The translations under genes were made by a program, and so were the position numbers. 39,636 nt of DNA from Bacteroidota bacterium (lineage in GTDB: Bacteria > Bacteroidota > Bacteroidia > Chitinophagales > Chitinophagaceae). Under the pieces are notes generated by a model that had not been told where the DNA came from, ran no database searches, and saw only the letters and a list, made by a program, of their open reading frames with translations. Of this stretch, positions 24,301 through 32,490 are shown piece after piece (the stretch's first letter is position 1; each line of letters begins with the position of its first letter). The stretch spans positions 1-39,636 of the forward strand of contig JABDFX010000017.1 in NCBI GenBank assembly GCA_013286315.1, in the 5' to 3' direction.

Positions 24301-26209
24301 TGGACATATCTGTGAAAGTAAAATTATTGTTCTGACCACAGGCGGCGGTGTATTTAAAATCTGCCAGTGGAGGATTAATCGTGATAAATGCTGTTTTTTT
24401 CAACGACTGTAAACAGCCCTGATTATAGGCAGTCAAAGTAACATCATACGTGCCGGGTTTTGTATATGTATAAGTCGGGTTCTGCAGTGTAGAAGTACTT
24501 CCATCGCCGAAATCCCAGAGCCATTGATCGGCTCCTCCGGTTGATTGATCTGTAAACTGTATGGGTTGTCCTACGCACTGTGTGGTAGGAGTAGCCGTAA
24601 AAAGGGGTGTAGGTTTCGTTGTTCCCACTTTAACGGTACCCGTAGCCGTGGCCTGGCATCCCCCGCTGGATGTAACGGTAAGCGAAATATTATACATGCC
24701 TGCCGCATAGGTCTGGGGCGGAGGTGTAGTTCCATTGTAAGTAAAACCATTTCCAAAATCCCATGCATAGGTTATAACGGCGTCAACGGCCGTTACGGTT
24801 ACGGTTGGCGTATAAGTAAAGGGAGCACAGCCATAGGCCGGCGCATTTGAAATCGAAACGGTCGGCGGCGCAATATTAATAAAAGCAGGCTTTGTTATGG
24901 TACTCGGGCAACCACCACCGATACTCGTGGTTAACGTTACGTCGAAAGAACCTAATGAAGAATAGTTATGAACCGGATTTTGTAAAGTAGACGTCGATCC
25001 GTCACCAAAATTCCATAACCACGTGGTGGAACCTACTGACAGATCCGTAAACTGGGTGGTCAAAGGCGGCTTGCAAGAAACGGTATTTGTAGCCGTAAAA
25101 TCAGCAGACGGCGCATTTATGACGTTAACTGTTTTTGAAACTGTTCCACTACATCCTGCAAAAGTATTTGTCAATGTAACCGTGTAGGTTCCCGCTGTTG
25201 TATATGTATGCTGTCCATTCCTGGAATTATCCACTGGGCTGCCGTCACCATAATCCCAGGTCGCACTATTTGGAGACGGAGAAGAGGTATTCTTAAAATT
25301 GACCACCGAATTGATGCATACACTACCCGCGCCCGTAAAATCGGAAATATTACCATTGGCCGAAATATTAACTATCTGACTAAGAGTATCCTGACAGCCC
25401 TGGCTGCTGGATGCTGTAAGCAAGACCTTATATGACCCGGCACTCACATAATTGTGGGTAGGAGAACCGGTAATATCGGGTCCGGAGCCATCTCCAAAAT
25501 CCCATGTATAGCTCATTAGAGCGGGCCCAGTCGTCTGATTTGTAAAAGTTGCCGACACCGGAAGTGTACAGGTGCTGTTTACGGCAGTGGTGAAATCGGG
25601 GAAAACACCGCCGCTGAGTGTAATGGCGCCGGCCACATTCTTGACCTGTGCCTTACCATTACAGCCAAAATTATTTCTAACAGCCAGGGTAACAGGAAAA
25701 CTACCTCCTGAAGTATACACATGGCTCGGATTACTTACGGTCGAATCGAGATGGCCATCTCCAAAATCCCATATATAACTTGCAATGACTGCTCCCGCTC
25801 CCGGGGTTGATGTATTCGTAAAATTGACGGTAGTTGGGAAACAGCCTGTTGTTTTATCTTCCGTGAAATCCGCCGTCGGTACCGGATAAACCGTAATGGT
25901 AACGGTTACAGGCAGGCTTGTTCCACTGGCATTTGAAGCAGTATGAGTTACGGTATAGGTTCCCGGAACCAGATATAGTGCAGCCGTGTTCGCCTGAGTA
26001 CTATTAGTAGGTGTTACCTGGGCTGCTGTCCCCCCAAAATTCCATGTCCAGGCGTTCGGACTATTTGAGGAGACATCTGTAAATGAAACGGCCAGTGGTG
26101 CACAGCCTGAAAGAGGTGTTGCAGTGATGCCCGCCACGGGCACCTGTGCGAAGCCGTTAAAAACAACGGCTAACAGTAAAAAAGGTAACAAACTCAGTTT
26201 TCTGAACAA
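21302..26209 (-). CDS. Giant PKD-repeat protein with type B T9SS sorting domain
   Basis: 1635 codons. The signal peptide (FRKLSLLPFLLLAVVFNGFA then QVPVAG) is followed by about fifteen PKD-like domains with the WxFGDG signature: for example WDFGDGHLD, WDFGDGSGP, WDYGDGSPV, WNFGDGSTS and WDFKDGSPT. Three Ig/adhesin-like repeats follow (AGADTTICLG, SGPDSVCLGQ, TPNVTINVG), then the gliding-motility C-terminal domain (VPNTFSPNGDGVNDHF, IYNRWGQIVFQ, WDGTFNGQPAPSDVYIY, ending HGNVTLIR). It is probably a surface adhesin or stalk attached through the PorP/SprF partner encoded next. The start is TTG at 26209: an in-frame ATG-ATG-TAA lies just upstream, so no ATG start is possible. The 261 nt upstream hold no gene and no clear TAnnTTTG box. 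Confidence 0.93.
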   Translation of the reverse strand: MFRKLSLLPFLLLAVVFNGFAQVPVAGITATPLSGCAPLAVSFTDVSSNSPNAWTWNFGGTAAQVTPTNSTQANTAALYLVPGTYTVTHTASNASGTSLPVTVTITVYPVPTADFTEDKTTGCFPTTVNFTNTSTPGAGAVIASYIWDFGDGHLDSTVSNPSHVYTSGGSFPVTLAVRNNFGCNGKAQVKNVAGAITLSGGVFPDFTTAVNSTCTLPVSATFTNQTTGPALMSYTWDFGDGSGPDITGSPTHNYVSAGSYKVLLTASSSQGCQDTLSQIVNISANGNISDFTGAGSVCINSVVNFKNTSSPSPNSATWDYGDGSPVDNSRNGQHTYTTAGTYTVTLTNTFAGCSGTVSKTVNVINAPSADFTATNTVSCKPPLTTQFTDLSVGSTTWLWNFGDGSTSTLQNPVHNYSSLGSFDVTLTTSIGGGCPSTITKPAFINIAPPTVSISNAPAYGCAPFTYTPTVTVTAVDAVITYAWDFGNGFTYNGTTPPPQTYAAGMYNISLTVTSSGGCQATATGTVKVGTTKPTPLFTATPTTQCVGQPIQFTDQSTGGADQWLWDFGDGSTSTLQNPTYTYTKPGTYDVTLTAYNQGCLQSLKKTAFITINPPLADFKYTAACGQNNNFTFTDMSIGPVSTWLWDFKDGSPTYPGQTPPAHVFPAGSPQIYNVSLTVTNGACSNTKSYPVTANQGATISFSQNPVCNNTQIFMTVAPPPGTYTYTFEFGDGNSITGSSLSIGYTYKKPGTYQVKVITTDQATGCVDSSSAFPMVVNGPTAKFTTPTVLSCSALNAAFTDQSTASAGSSIISWAWDFGDGSTSTSANPAPHPYIFQGIFSVKLSVTDNNGCSDSLLIPNYITVSIPVAQFTTSDSDYCPASNIKFNNLSTGGFNPVYTWDFKDGTTYTGANPPLHNFPLVGKYPVSLSIKDAYSCTSTYSALSPINIDVPVASFTMSAAFSACPPLNEAFTFTGSYAATYTWNFDNGGSAIIANPGSIYTQPGDYDPKLTITSPGGCVASATHHIHIDGPIGALTYSPFAACDSVDVLFKVTTSNVISFIWNYNDGQVDTTYAPRDTITHHYNIPGSFTPFVTLVDAAGCHVTNFGLNQIEIDHITKTDFSVDDSVLCDNGTINFTNTSLVGFGTNITNYAWDFGDGSPISSGPSATASHNYPVTGLYNSSLSITTFGGCTGSFTKPLIISPSPKVAINGLISQCEPAVLTFSGTETVPNPYGPLTWSWDFGNNQTATGQNPAPVSYPKAGEYVVRLIATNTVGCKDTTDTTPPSHLFIYPIPAVNAGADTTICLGTPLQLNATGTATTYNWLAPVNGSALSCLPCPNPVADPVPTSTYFVVNGTSINGCQAKDTIQVTVNVPVTVSISGPDSVCLGQSAQLTATGAAIYSWTPAEGLNNPNIGNPLAQPDASQAGAAPSTVITYQVTGYDSKRCFSDTKTVNVTVFNYPFIDLTPNVTINVGSTYQINPTVSTNVISYSWTPANNLSCTNCLSPVAKPTITTKYNLTATNDGGCSTTDSIRIKVICDGANFFVPNTFSPNGDGVNDHFIINGVGLNVIPSIIIYNRWGQIVFQKSNFAPNSAADAWDGTFNGQPAPSDVYIYTIQILCDNATLIPYHGNVTLIR

Positions 26210-26470
26210 CGGATAGTGTTTAAGGTTTATTTACATCATGGTTTACAAGGGGTAAGGATATTCCTTTCAGCTTACGCTTTAAGAAAACATCACTGGGTAT
26301 CCGGATTTGCAGGAGATATTCAGATGCAGGAAATATCTTTTCTACGAATTGCATAACGTGGCGCGAGGTTCAAAATTGTTTTACAATCGAAACTGACTGG
26401 AATTTATTGGATTTTATCCCCCGGGTGTACTTATTAAATACTGGCTCAATCCGGCAAACAGTGTCTGAAA

Positions 26471-26902
26471 TCAGTTCTTGTGGAGATTCAGGATATTAAA
26501 TGATGAGTCTACGGGTGTTTTTGCCGCCACTGAATCCGTATAACTGTCGGTAATGGTCCAGGTATGATTCAGCAGAGTGATCGGGTAGGTGGCTGTGGGA
26601 AAATTAGAGGTTATGGATTTTGCTGATACGTTGGCCGACCAGGTCCCGTTGGTCTGCTGACCAAATCTGACCCCATACACGGTTCCATTTGCGTTGAACT
26701 GAAACAAATAGCCGGCAAAATCATTGGTTAGTGTATCTGTCTGATGCTCAATATATCCGGTAACGCGCCATTGGCCGTTGGTAACGAGGTTAACGATCGC
26801 ATTTTGTTCCTGTTGTTGTATAAATTTTTTACACGAATAAGTAATCGTAAAAAAGAACAGTAACAATATAATATACAGGGTTGATTGTTTCATAGGTTTC
26901 AT
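26471..26902 (-). CDS. Small lipoprotein of unknown function
   Basis: 143 residues. A lipoprotein signal ends with TYSC; Cys24 is followed by KKFIQQQ. The rest (VNLVTNGQWRVTGYIEHQTDTL, FAGYLFQFNANGTVYGVRFGQQTNGTWSA, YPITLLNHTWTITD) has the alternating pattern of a small lipocalin-like or META-like beta-sandwich as found in many Bacteroidota lipoproteins, but I do not recognise a named family. It starts 12 nt after the M32 carboxypeptidase stop and is probably cotranscribed. Likely anchored in the membrane facing the periplasm. Confidence 0.75.
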   Translation of the reverse strand: MKPMKQSTLYIILLLFFFTITYSCKKFIQQQEQNAIVNLVTNGQWRVTGYIEHQTDTLTNDFAGYLFQFNANGTVYGVRFGQQTNGTWSANVSAKSITSNFPTATYPITLLNHTWTITDSYTDSVAAKTPVDSSFNILNLHKN

Positions 26903-26914
26903 CTGGATAAGTAC

Positions 26915-28426
26915 TCAAATTTCGTAAATTTTGCTGTATTTTTCAAACAAATAATCCAGAAAATACCGGACATTCAGGGTTTCTCCCGTTGCAATTTTAC
27001 ATATTTCCTCACTGTTCCAGATACGGCCGGATCCATGGATTCGTTGCCTCAGCCATTGTAAAAGACCCTTTGTTTCCCCTCTTTCCATTTTTTCATTTAT
27101 ATCGGGTTCTTCCTTTTTTGCCTGCGCAAAAAACTGGGCTGCATAAAAACTTCCCAGGCTATATGTTGGAAAATATCCAAAACTGCCATGGCTCCAGTGT
27201 ACATCCTGCAGGCATCCCCTGGTATCATCGGGCACCTCCACATCCAGCCATTTTCTGTATTTCTCTTTCCAGCAGGCGGGAATATCATTTGTCTGCAAAT
27301 CTCCGCTGATGAGCATTTTTTCAATTTCATAACGAATCATGACATGAAAATGATATGTGAGTTCATCCGATTCCGTTCGAATGAGTGATGGTTTTACTTT
27401 ATTTATCGCTTTGTAAAACTGTTCTTCTGATATTCCGCTAAATGCTTCCGGAAATTTCTCCGTGACGAGCGGATAATTAAACTTCCAGAATGCGCGGCTT
27501 CTGCCCACATGATTTTCCCATAAGCGGGATTGGGATTCGTGTATACCGAGCGAAGCAAATTCTCCGGAAGGCAATCCATATTCTGATTCCGGCAATCCCT
27601 GTTCATATAATGCGTGCCCCGTTTCATGAATGCAGCTGAACAACATACTGCTGAAATCATTTTCATCAATTCTCGTGGTAATCCGGACGTCAAATTTGTT
27701 AAAGCTGGTACTAAAAGGATGACTTGAAATATCCTGACGTCCTGCTTCAAAATCGAATCCCAGTTCCGCGATCACCTGCATTCCAAGCCCCCATTGAATT
27801 TTCTTATCGAATGAATTAAAAAGAAAAAAATCGTCCGGAGATTTTGCCTCCTGGATTTTTTCATGCAGCCCCCGCAGTTTTGGGAGCATGTTTTCGAAAA
27901 TATTATCCATCAGCCGCACAGTACAGCCTCTTTCGAACTCATCCATCAGGGCATCATAAGGATGTTCCTTATAACCAAGTATTTCTGTTTCTTCTTTTTT
28001 CAACTGAACCAGTTCAGCCAGTTCTTTTTCAAATAGAGAAAAACGGTTTTCTTTTTTTGCCAGGTTCCAGGCATTAAAACTTTTGGATACAGTTTCACTC
28101 ATTTTCCGAACAAAGGCCGCGGGATATTTTTTCTGTTTAAGAAAATCTTCCCGGGTCAATGAAATATTTTTTCTTTCTATATCATTTAAATCCGTGGCGC
28201 CGTCGAGAGAATCCAATAAGGATTCCAATTTTTCTGCAGTAACCATTTCATGTGCCATTTCAGAAAGGGTGGCCACCTGCTGGGCGCGAAATCCGGATCC
28301 CCTGACAGGCATATACGTTTCCTGATCCCATTGCATCAATGCCAGTGCCGCCCTGACGTCTGCCAGTTTGCGCATATGCTGCCGGTATAGCCCATATGAT
28401 GCCCTGACTCCTTCTATATTTGTCAT
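26915..28426 (-). CDS. M32 family metallo-carboxypeptidase
   Basis: 503 residues, the normal length for the thermostable carboxypeptidase Taq family. The zinc site HETGH is at residues 267-271 (SCIHETGHALYEQGLP), and the third ligand and support motif is in IHESQSRLWENHVGRS. Other conserved blocks are LMQWDQETYMP, PYDALMDEFERG, and the C-terminal SHGSFGYFPTYSLGSFYAAQ. There is no signal peptide, so it is cytoplasmic; it removes C-terminal residues from peptides, with broad specificity in the family. It is divergent from the plug-domain gene at 28502, with a shared 75-nt promoter region in which no clear consensus promoter was found. Confidence 0.96.
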   Translation of the reverse strand: MTNIEGVRASYGLYRQHMRKLADVRAALALMQWDQETYMPVRGSGFRAQQVATLSEMAHEMVTAEKLESLLDSLDGATDLNDIERKNISLTREDFLKQKKYPAAFVRKMSETVSKSFNAWNLAKKENRFSLFEKELAELVQLKKEETEILGYKEHPYDALMDEFERGCTVRLMDNIFENMLPKLRGLHEKIQEAKSPDDFFLFNSFDKKIQWGLGMQVIAELGFDFEAGRQDISSHPFSTSFNKFDVRITTRIDENDFSSMLFSCIHETGHALYEQGLPESEYGLPSGEFASLGIHESQSRLWENHVGRSRAFWKFNYPLVTEKFPEAFSGISEEQFYKAINKVKPSLIRTESDELTYHFHVMIRYEIEKMLISGDLQTNDIPACWKEKYRKWLDVEVPDDTRGCLQDVHWSHGSFGYFPTYSLGSFYAAQFFAQAKKEEPDINEKMERGETKGLLQWLRQRIHGSGRIWNSEEICKIATGETLNVRYFLDYLFEKYSKIYEI

Positions 28427-28501
28427 TTTTTAAAAGTCTTAACTAAAATTCTGTTTTATTATAAAGGCAAGATAACAGAGATTTGCCCTAATTTTTACCA
28501 T

Positions 28502-30901
28502 ATGAACCGGAAACTTCTGCTCATTTTTGTGATCGCTTTTTATATTTCTCCCCTTTTCAGTTCTAGCCAGATGATTGACTCCATGATGAAAGTATATGCG
28601 GCCAGATTCCCACAGGAAAAACTCTATCTGCAATTCGACAAAAAAGCATACAACCCTGGTGAGCGTATCTGGTTCAAAGCTTATCTGTTCAGTGGATTTG
28701 ATCCTTCGCCTTTCAGTAAAAATCTGTATACCGAATTGTATGACGCGAATGGCAACATGATTTTACGCAATACTTCACCTTTGGTTGAATCTACATCGGT
28801 CGGAAGCTTTGATCTTCCGTCTTCATTTGAGGGAACAAGGGTTCGTATTAAATCATATACAAGCTGGATGCTGAATTTCGATACGACATTTATTTATGTC
28901 AAGGATCTGCGCATCATCGGCAGTGCACAGGATTCAGCGATACACGGACCATCTTCACCTGTCAGCCTGTTTTTTTTTCCTGAAGGCGGCGACATGGTAG
29001 CCGGATTGGAAAATAACGTTGCGTTTAAAGCGGAGGACGGATTTGGCCAGCCAAAAAAAATATCGGGTATTTTATATGACCAGTCGGGTAAATCACTATT
29101 CAATTTCACATCGTCCCATAACGGTATGGGAAAGTTCCTGCTGGTTCCCGAAAAGCAGGATGTGTTTTATGCCGTCTGGAAGGATGAAAAAGGCATAGAG
29201 CACCGCACCGACCTGCCTGCCGTACATTCCTCCGGCATTGCTTTACGTATTCTGACCATAAAAGAGAAACTGGTTTTTTCGGTAGCCAGACCGGCGGAAA
29301 GTCAGGCCAATCAGCAGGTGATCGTGATTGCCCACATGAATCAGCAAATGGTTTACCGTGCGGTTGTAAATCTCAGAGATGTGCCCATGAGCGGGGGGAA
29401 TATTCCTACAGCAGACCTGCCAACCGGTGTTATCCAGGTAACCGTTTTCGACATGAATCAAATGCCCCTGGCCGAGCGTGTTTGTTTTGTCAATAATCAC
29501 GAATTCGGATTCAGCGGGAATTTGACGGTGAGTGCCAAAAGTCTTCAGAAAAGAGGAAGAAATGTAGTTGATATCGATCTGATGGATACTTCAAAGTCGA
29601 ACCTTGCCATTGCTGTCACAGATGCGGAAGTGGACGGCAACCGGCCGGGCGACAATAATATTATTACGGGTTTGTTGCTTACCGGAGATTTGCATGGTTA
29701 TGTGAAAGATCCTTATTATTATTTTAAGAATGAATCGGATTCATTGGTACAGCAACTCGATTTGGTGATGCTGACGCACGGATGGCGAAGATTCAAATGG
29801 GAGGACCTGGCCCAGGGGAAGGTTCCGGTCATAAAGTATCCACTTGCTAATTATATTTCTTTAAACGCCGAAGTACTCGGCGTGGTGAGTTCTAAAATTG
29901 CAAAAGATGAAAGTTTGAACGTCATCTTTCAGGGCAAGGATTCGGCGACCAATATGCTCACCGTTCCTTATCTTAATAATGGGAAATTTAGTATCTCCGG
30001 CCTGATTTTTTATGATACGGCCAAGGCCTTTTATCAATTTAATACAAACCGGAATCTGTCGAATGAGGCCGCTGTCATCTTTAAAAACGGGTTATATACC
30101 GCACCGAAGAAACTCAAACCCTTTAATATGACCATGCCGGTTTGGTCGCCGGACGATAGTTCGCTGATCAGGAAAAGCCAGCAGGTATTCGTGGAAATTG
30201 CACGGATTCATTCCCAGGACAAGAGAGTGCAGAACCTGGCCGCTGTGACCGTAAGAAGACGGGTGAAATCTGACAAAGAAAAACTGGATGAGGATTATGC
30301 GTCCGGGCTTTTCAGCGGAGGGAATTCAACCATTTTTGACCTGATGAATGAAACCTTCGGAGCCCAGGATATATTCTCATATCTGCAGGGACGGGTGGCT
30401 GGTCTGCAGGTGACGATCAATGGTCCGACTCCATCGCTCAGTTGGCGCGGATCAACACCGTCGGTTTACCTCAATGAAATGCTGACGGATCCCAGCCAGG
30501 TAAAAAATATCAATATCAATGATATCGCCATGATAAAAGTTTTTTCTCCGGGATCAGCCGGAGCGATTGGCAGCAGCGGTGGTGGCGTGATCGCCGTGTA
30601 TACTAAAAAGGGCAGGGACAAGAAAGCGGATCCTTCCATTAAAGGACTGGAAATGGCGCGCATTCCCGGCTATACAGCTACCCGTGAATTCTATTCTCCG
30701 GATTATCTGATAAACCCGGAGCCGGAAACAGATGATATACGCACCACTTTATACTGGAATCCATATATTCTGGGCAGCAGCAAGGAAAAAAAATTCAGCT
30801 TTACTTTCTATAACAGTGATGTTACACACCATATCCGGATAATCCTTGAGGGAATTGACGAAAACGGGAAACTGATACATCTGGAAAAGACGATTGATTA
30901 A
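28502..30901 (+). CDS. MG2-like surface protein ending in a TonB plug domain
   Basis: 799 residues. The signal peptide is RKLLLIFVIAFYISPLFS. The N-terminal part resembles an alpha-2-macroglobulin MG2 domain (KLYLQFDKKAYNPGERIWFKAYL, YTELYDANGNMI). The middle is several beta-sandwich-like segments. A TonB-receptor plug-like domain lies near residues 615-705 (FDLMNETFGAQDIFSYLQGRV, GLQVTINGPTPSLSWRG, IAMIKVFSPGSAGAIG, GGGVIAVYTKKG). About 90 more residues follow but no 22-strand barrel, so it is not a transporter by itself. This architecture is common in Bacteroidota but its function is not established. It probably works in the periplasm or at the outer membrane. It heads a tight gene run; the next ATG is 9 nt downstream. 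Confidence 0.85.
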   Translation: MNRKLLLIFVIAFYISPLFSSSQMIDSMMKVYAARFPQEKLYLQFDKKAYNPGERIWFKAYLFSGFDPSPFSKNLYTELYDANGNMILRNTSPLVESTSVGSFDLPSSFEGTRVRIKSYTSWMLNFDTTFIYVKDLRIIGSAQDSAIHGPSSPVSLFFFPEGGDMVAGLENNVAFKAEDGFGQPKKISGILYDQSGKSLFNFTSSHNGMGKFLLVPEKQDVFYAVWKDEKGIEHRTDLPAVHSSGIALRILTIKEKLVFSVARPAESQANQQVIVIAHMNQQMVYRAVVNLRDVPMSGGNIPTADLPTGVIQVTVFDMNQMPLAERVCFVNNHEFGFSGNLTVSAKSLQKRGRNVVDIDLMDTSKSNLAIAVTDAEVDGNRPGDNNIITGLLLTGDLHGYVKDPYYYFKNESDSLVQQLDLVMLTHGWRRFKWEDLAQGKVPVIKYPLANYISLNAEVLGVVSSKIAKDESLNVIFQGKDSATNMLTVPYLNNGKFSISGLIFYDTAKAFYQFNTNRNLSNEAAVIFKNGLYTAPKKLKPFNMTMPVWSPDDSSLIRKSQQVFVEIARIHSQDKRVQNLAAVTVRRRVKSDKEKLDEDYASGLFSGGNSTIFDLMNETFGAQDIFSYLQGRVAGLQVTINGPTPSLSWRGSTPSVYLNEMLTDPSQVKNININDIAMIKVFSPGSAGAIGSSGGGVIAVYTKKGRDKKADPSIKGLEMARIPGYTATREFYSPDYLINPEPETDDIRTTLYWNPYILGSSKEKKFSFTFYNSDVTHHIRIILEGIDENGKLIHLEKTID

Positions 30902-30910
30902 AATGTAAGC

Positions 30911-31696
30911 ATGAAAATCAGCGATATCATTCATCACCTGGAAACCGTTGCCCCCGGGAATTACCAGGAAGAATATGACAACAGTGGTTTAATTGCCGGT
31001 GATATTACAAATGAATGCAGTGCTGTGCTGGTCACTCTGGATTGCACGGAAGAAATAGTGAAGGAAGCATCTGAGAAAAAATGCAATCTGATTGTTTCGC
31101 ATCACCCGTTGATTTTTCGTCCCATACGCCGCATTCATCCGTCGGATGAAACCGGCAGGACGCTGATGGCCGCTATTAAATCAGATATTGCGATATATGC
31201 GATCCACACCAACCTGGATAATATCATTTCCGGGGTAAATGCAACCATTGCCGATCATCTGGGATTGATAAACCGTGAAATATTACTCCCCAGGGCCAAT
31301 CAGACAACCATTGGTTCCGGATTGATCGGAGACTTAAAAAAGGCAGTTCCGGAACGGCAATTATTAAGCGATCTCAAGGACAAATTTAACATCCCCGTCA
31401 TACGCCACAGTCCGCTGACCGGAAAACCGGTTTCGCGGGTCGCCCTCTGTGGTGGATCTGGTAGTTTTTTGATTTCCAGTGCTTTGCAAAAGGGCGCCGA
31501 CTTCTTTATCAGTGCTGATATTAAGTATCATGCATTTTTTGAAGGGGAGAAGGAAATGGTCATAGCGGACATCGGTCATTACGAAAGTGAGCAATTTACA
31601 ATCGATCTTCTATATCAGGTTATCCTCGAAAAATTTCCTAACTTTGCCGTCCTTAAATCGGGTATAGTCACAAACCCGGTCAATTATTATATCTAA
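30911..31696 (+). CDS. Nif3-like dinuclear metal-centre protein
   Basis: 261 residues. The metal-binding motifs of the Nif3/YbgI family are visible: VSHHPLIFRP, IYAIHTNLDN and, near the C-terminus, DIGHYESEQF. The protein has the short form of the family; the roughly 100-residue insert found in many Bacteroidota and Firmicutes members is absent. Family proteins form hexameric rings with a two-metal centre; GTP cyclohydrolase type 2 annotation is by homology only and the role is uncertain. The next gene begins 3 nt downstream and also recurs as a neighbour of nif3 in this phylum (established knowledge, not checked here). Confidence 0.93.
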   Translation: MKISDIIHHLETVAPGNYQEEYDNSGLIAGDITNECSAVLVTLDCTEEIVKEASEKKCNLIVSHHPLIFRPIRRIHPSDETGRTLMAAIKSDIAIYAIHTNLDNIISGVNATIADHLGLINREILLPRANQTTIGSGLIGDLKKAVPERQLLSDLKDKFNIPVIRHSPLTGKPVSRVALCGGSGSFLISSALQKGADFFISADIKYHAFFEGEKEMVIADIGHYESEQFTIDLLYQVILEKFPNFAVLKSGIVTNPVNYYI

Positions 31697-31699
31697 ACT

Positions 31700-32455
31700 A
31701 TGGCCAACGTCAAAGAATTTTCAGTAGAAGAAAAATTAGCCTCTCTGATCAGTCTTCAGAAGATAGAATCCAAACTGGACGAATATAAAGTATTGAAAGG
31801 CGAACTTCCGATGGAAGTGAGTGACCTGGAAGATGAAATTCAGGGTTTATATGCCAGGCAAACCCGCATTGAAGAAGAAATCAATGGTATCCAGGAATTC
31901 ATCAGCCAGAAGAAACAGGGCATGAAGGATTCCGAAGAGTTGATTAAGAAATACGAAAAACAGAGCGAGAACGTAAAAAACAGCCGTGAATTCGAAGCCA
32001 TAAACAAGGAAATTGAAATGCAGCAGCTGGAAGTAAAACTTTCAGAAAAACATATCAAGGATGCGCAGGAAGAAGTGGCAGAAAAAGTGCTGTTACTGGA
32101 GAAAGCAAAAAAAGCCCTTTCCACCAAAGAATCGGTTCTGAAAAATAAAAAAGACGAGCTCGATAAAATCATCACAGCAACTGAAAAAGAGGAACGTCAC
32201 TTTGCGAAATTATCAGCAGAGGCCCGTGAAAAAATCGAACCCCGGTTATTGCATTCTTATGACCGTATCCGGACTAATTACCGCAATGGACTGGCTGTAG
32301 TGCCGGTCGTACGCGACGCCTGCGGAGGTTGTTTCAACGCGATCCCCCCTCAGCGGCAAAGTGAAATCCGCCAGCACAAAAAAATTATTGTTTGTGAAAA
32401 TTGCGGACGTATCCTGGTCGACAACGAACTGAATGATGGTGTGGACGTGAAATAA
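31700..32455 (+). CDS. Coiled-coil protein with C4 zinc ribbon
   Basis: 251 residues. A long charged coiled coil (about 10-185) is followed by a zinc ribbon in which CGGC and CENCGR provide four cysteines (about residues 210-236), separated by NAIPPQRQSEIRQHKKIIV. This is the C4-type zinc-ribbon family (zf-RING_7 / YbgI-neighbour type), related in form to CdsZ and FlgZ-like proteins. It is cytoplasmic, with a possible nucleic-acid or protein-scaffold role that is not established. It is placed between nif3 and the TPR gene in the same transcription unit. Confidence 0.9.
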   Translation: MANVKEFSVEEKLASLISLQKIESKLDEYKVLKGELPMEVSDLEDEIQGLYARQTRIEEEINGIQEFISQKKQGMKDSEELIKKYEKQSENVKNSREFEAINKEIEMQQLEVKLSEKHIKDAQEEVAEKVLLLEKAKKALSTKESVLKNKKDELDKIITATEKEERHFAKLSAEAREKIEPRLLHSYDRIRTNYRNGLAVVPVVRDACGGCFNAIPPQRQSEIRQHKKIIVCENCGRILVDNELNDGVDVK

Positions 32456-32490
32456 CTTTTACCGGATGCATGGGTCGATTAACTTGCATC

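Noticed and set aside
26210-26470. Promoter for the giant PKD gene
   Set aside because: No TAnnTTTG box could be found on the minus strand at a convincing position; only a small ATTGT-TTT-ACAAT repeat near 26375-26387.
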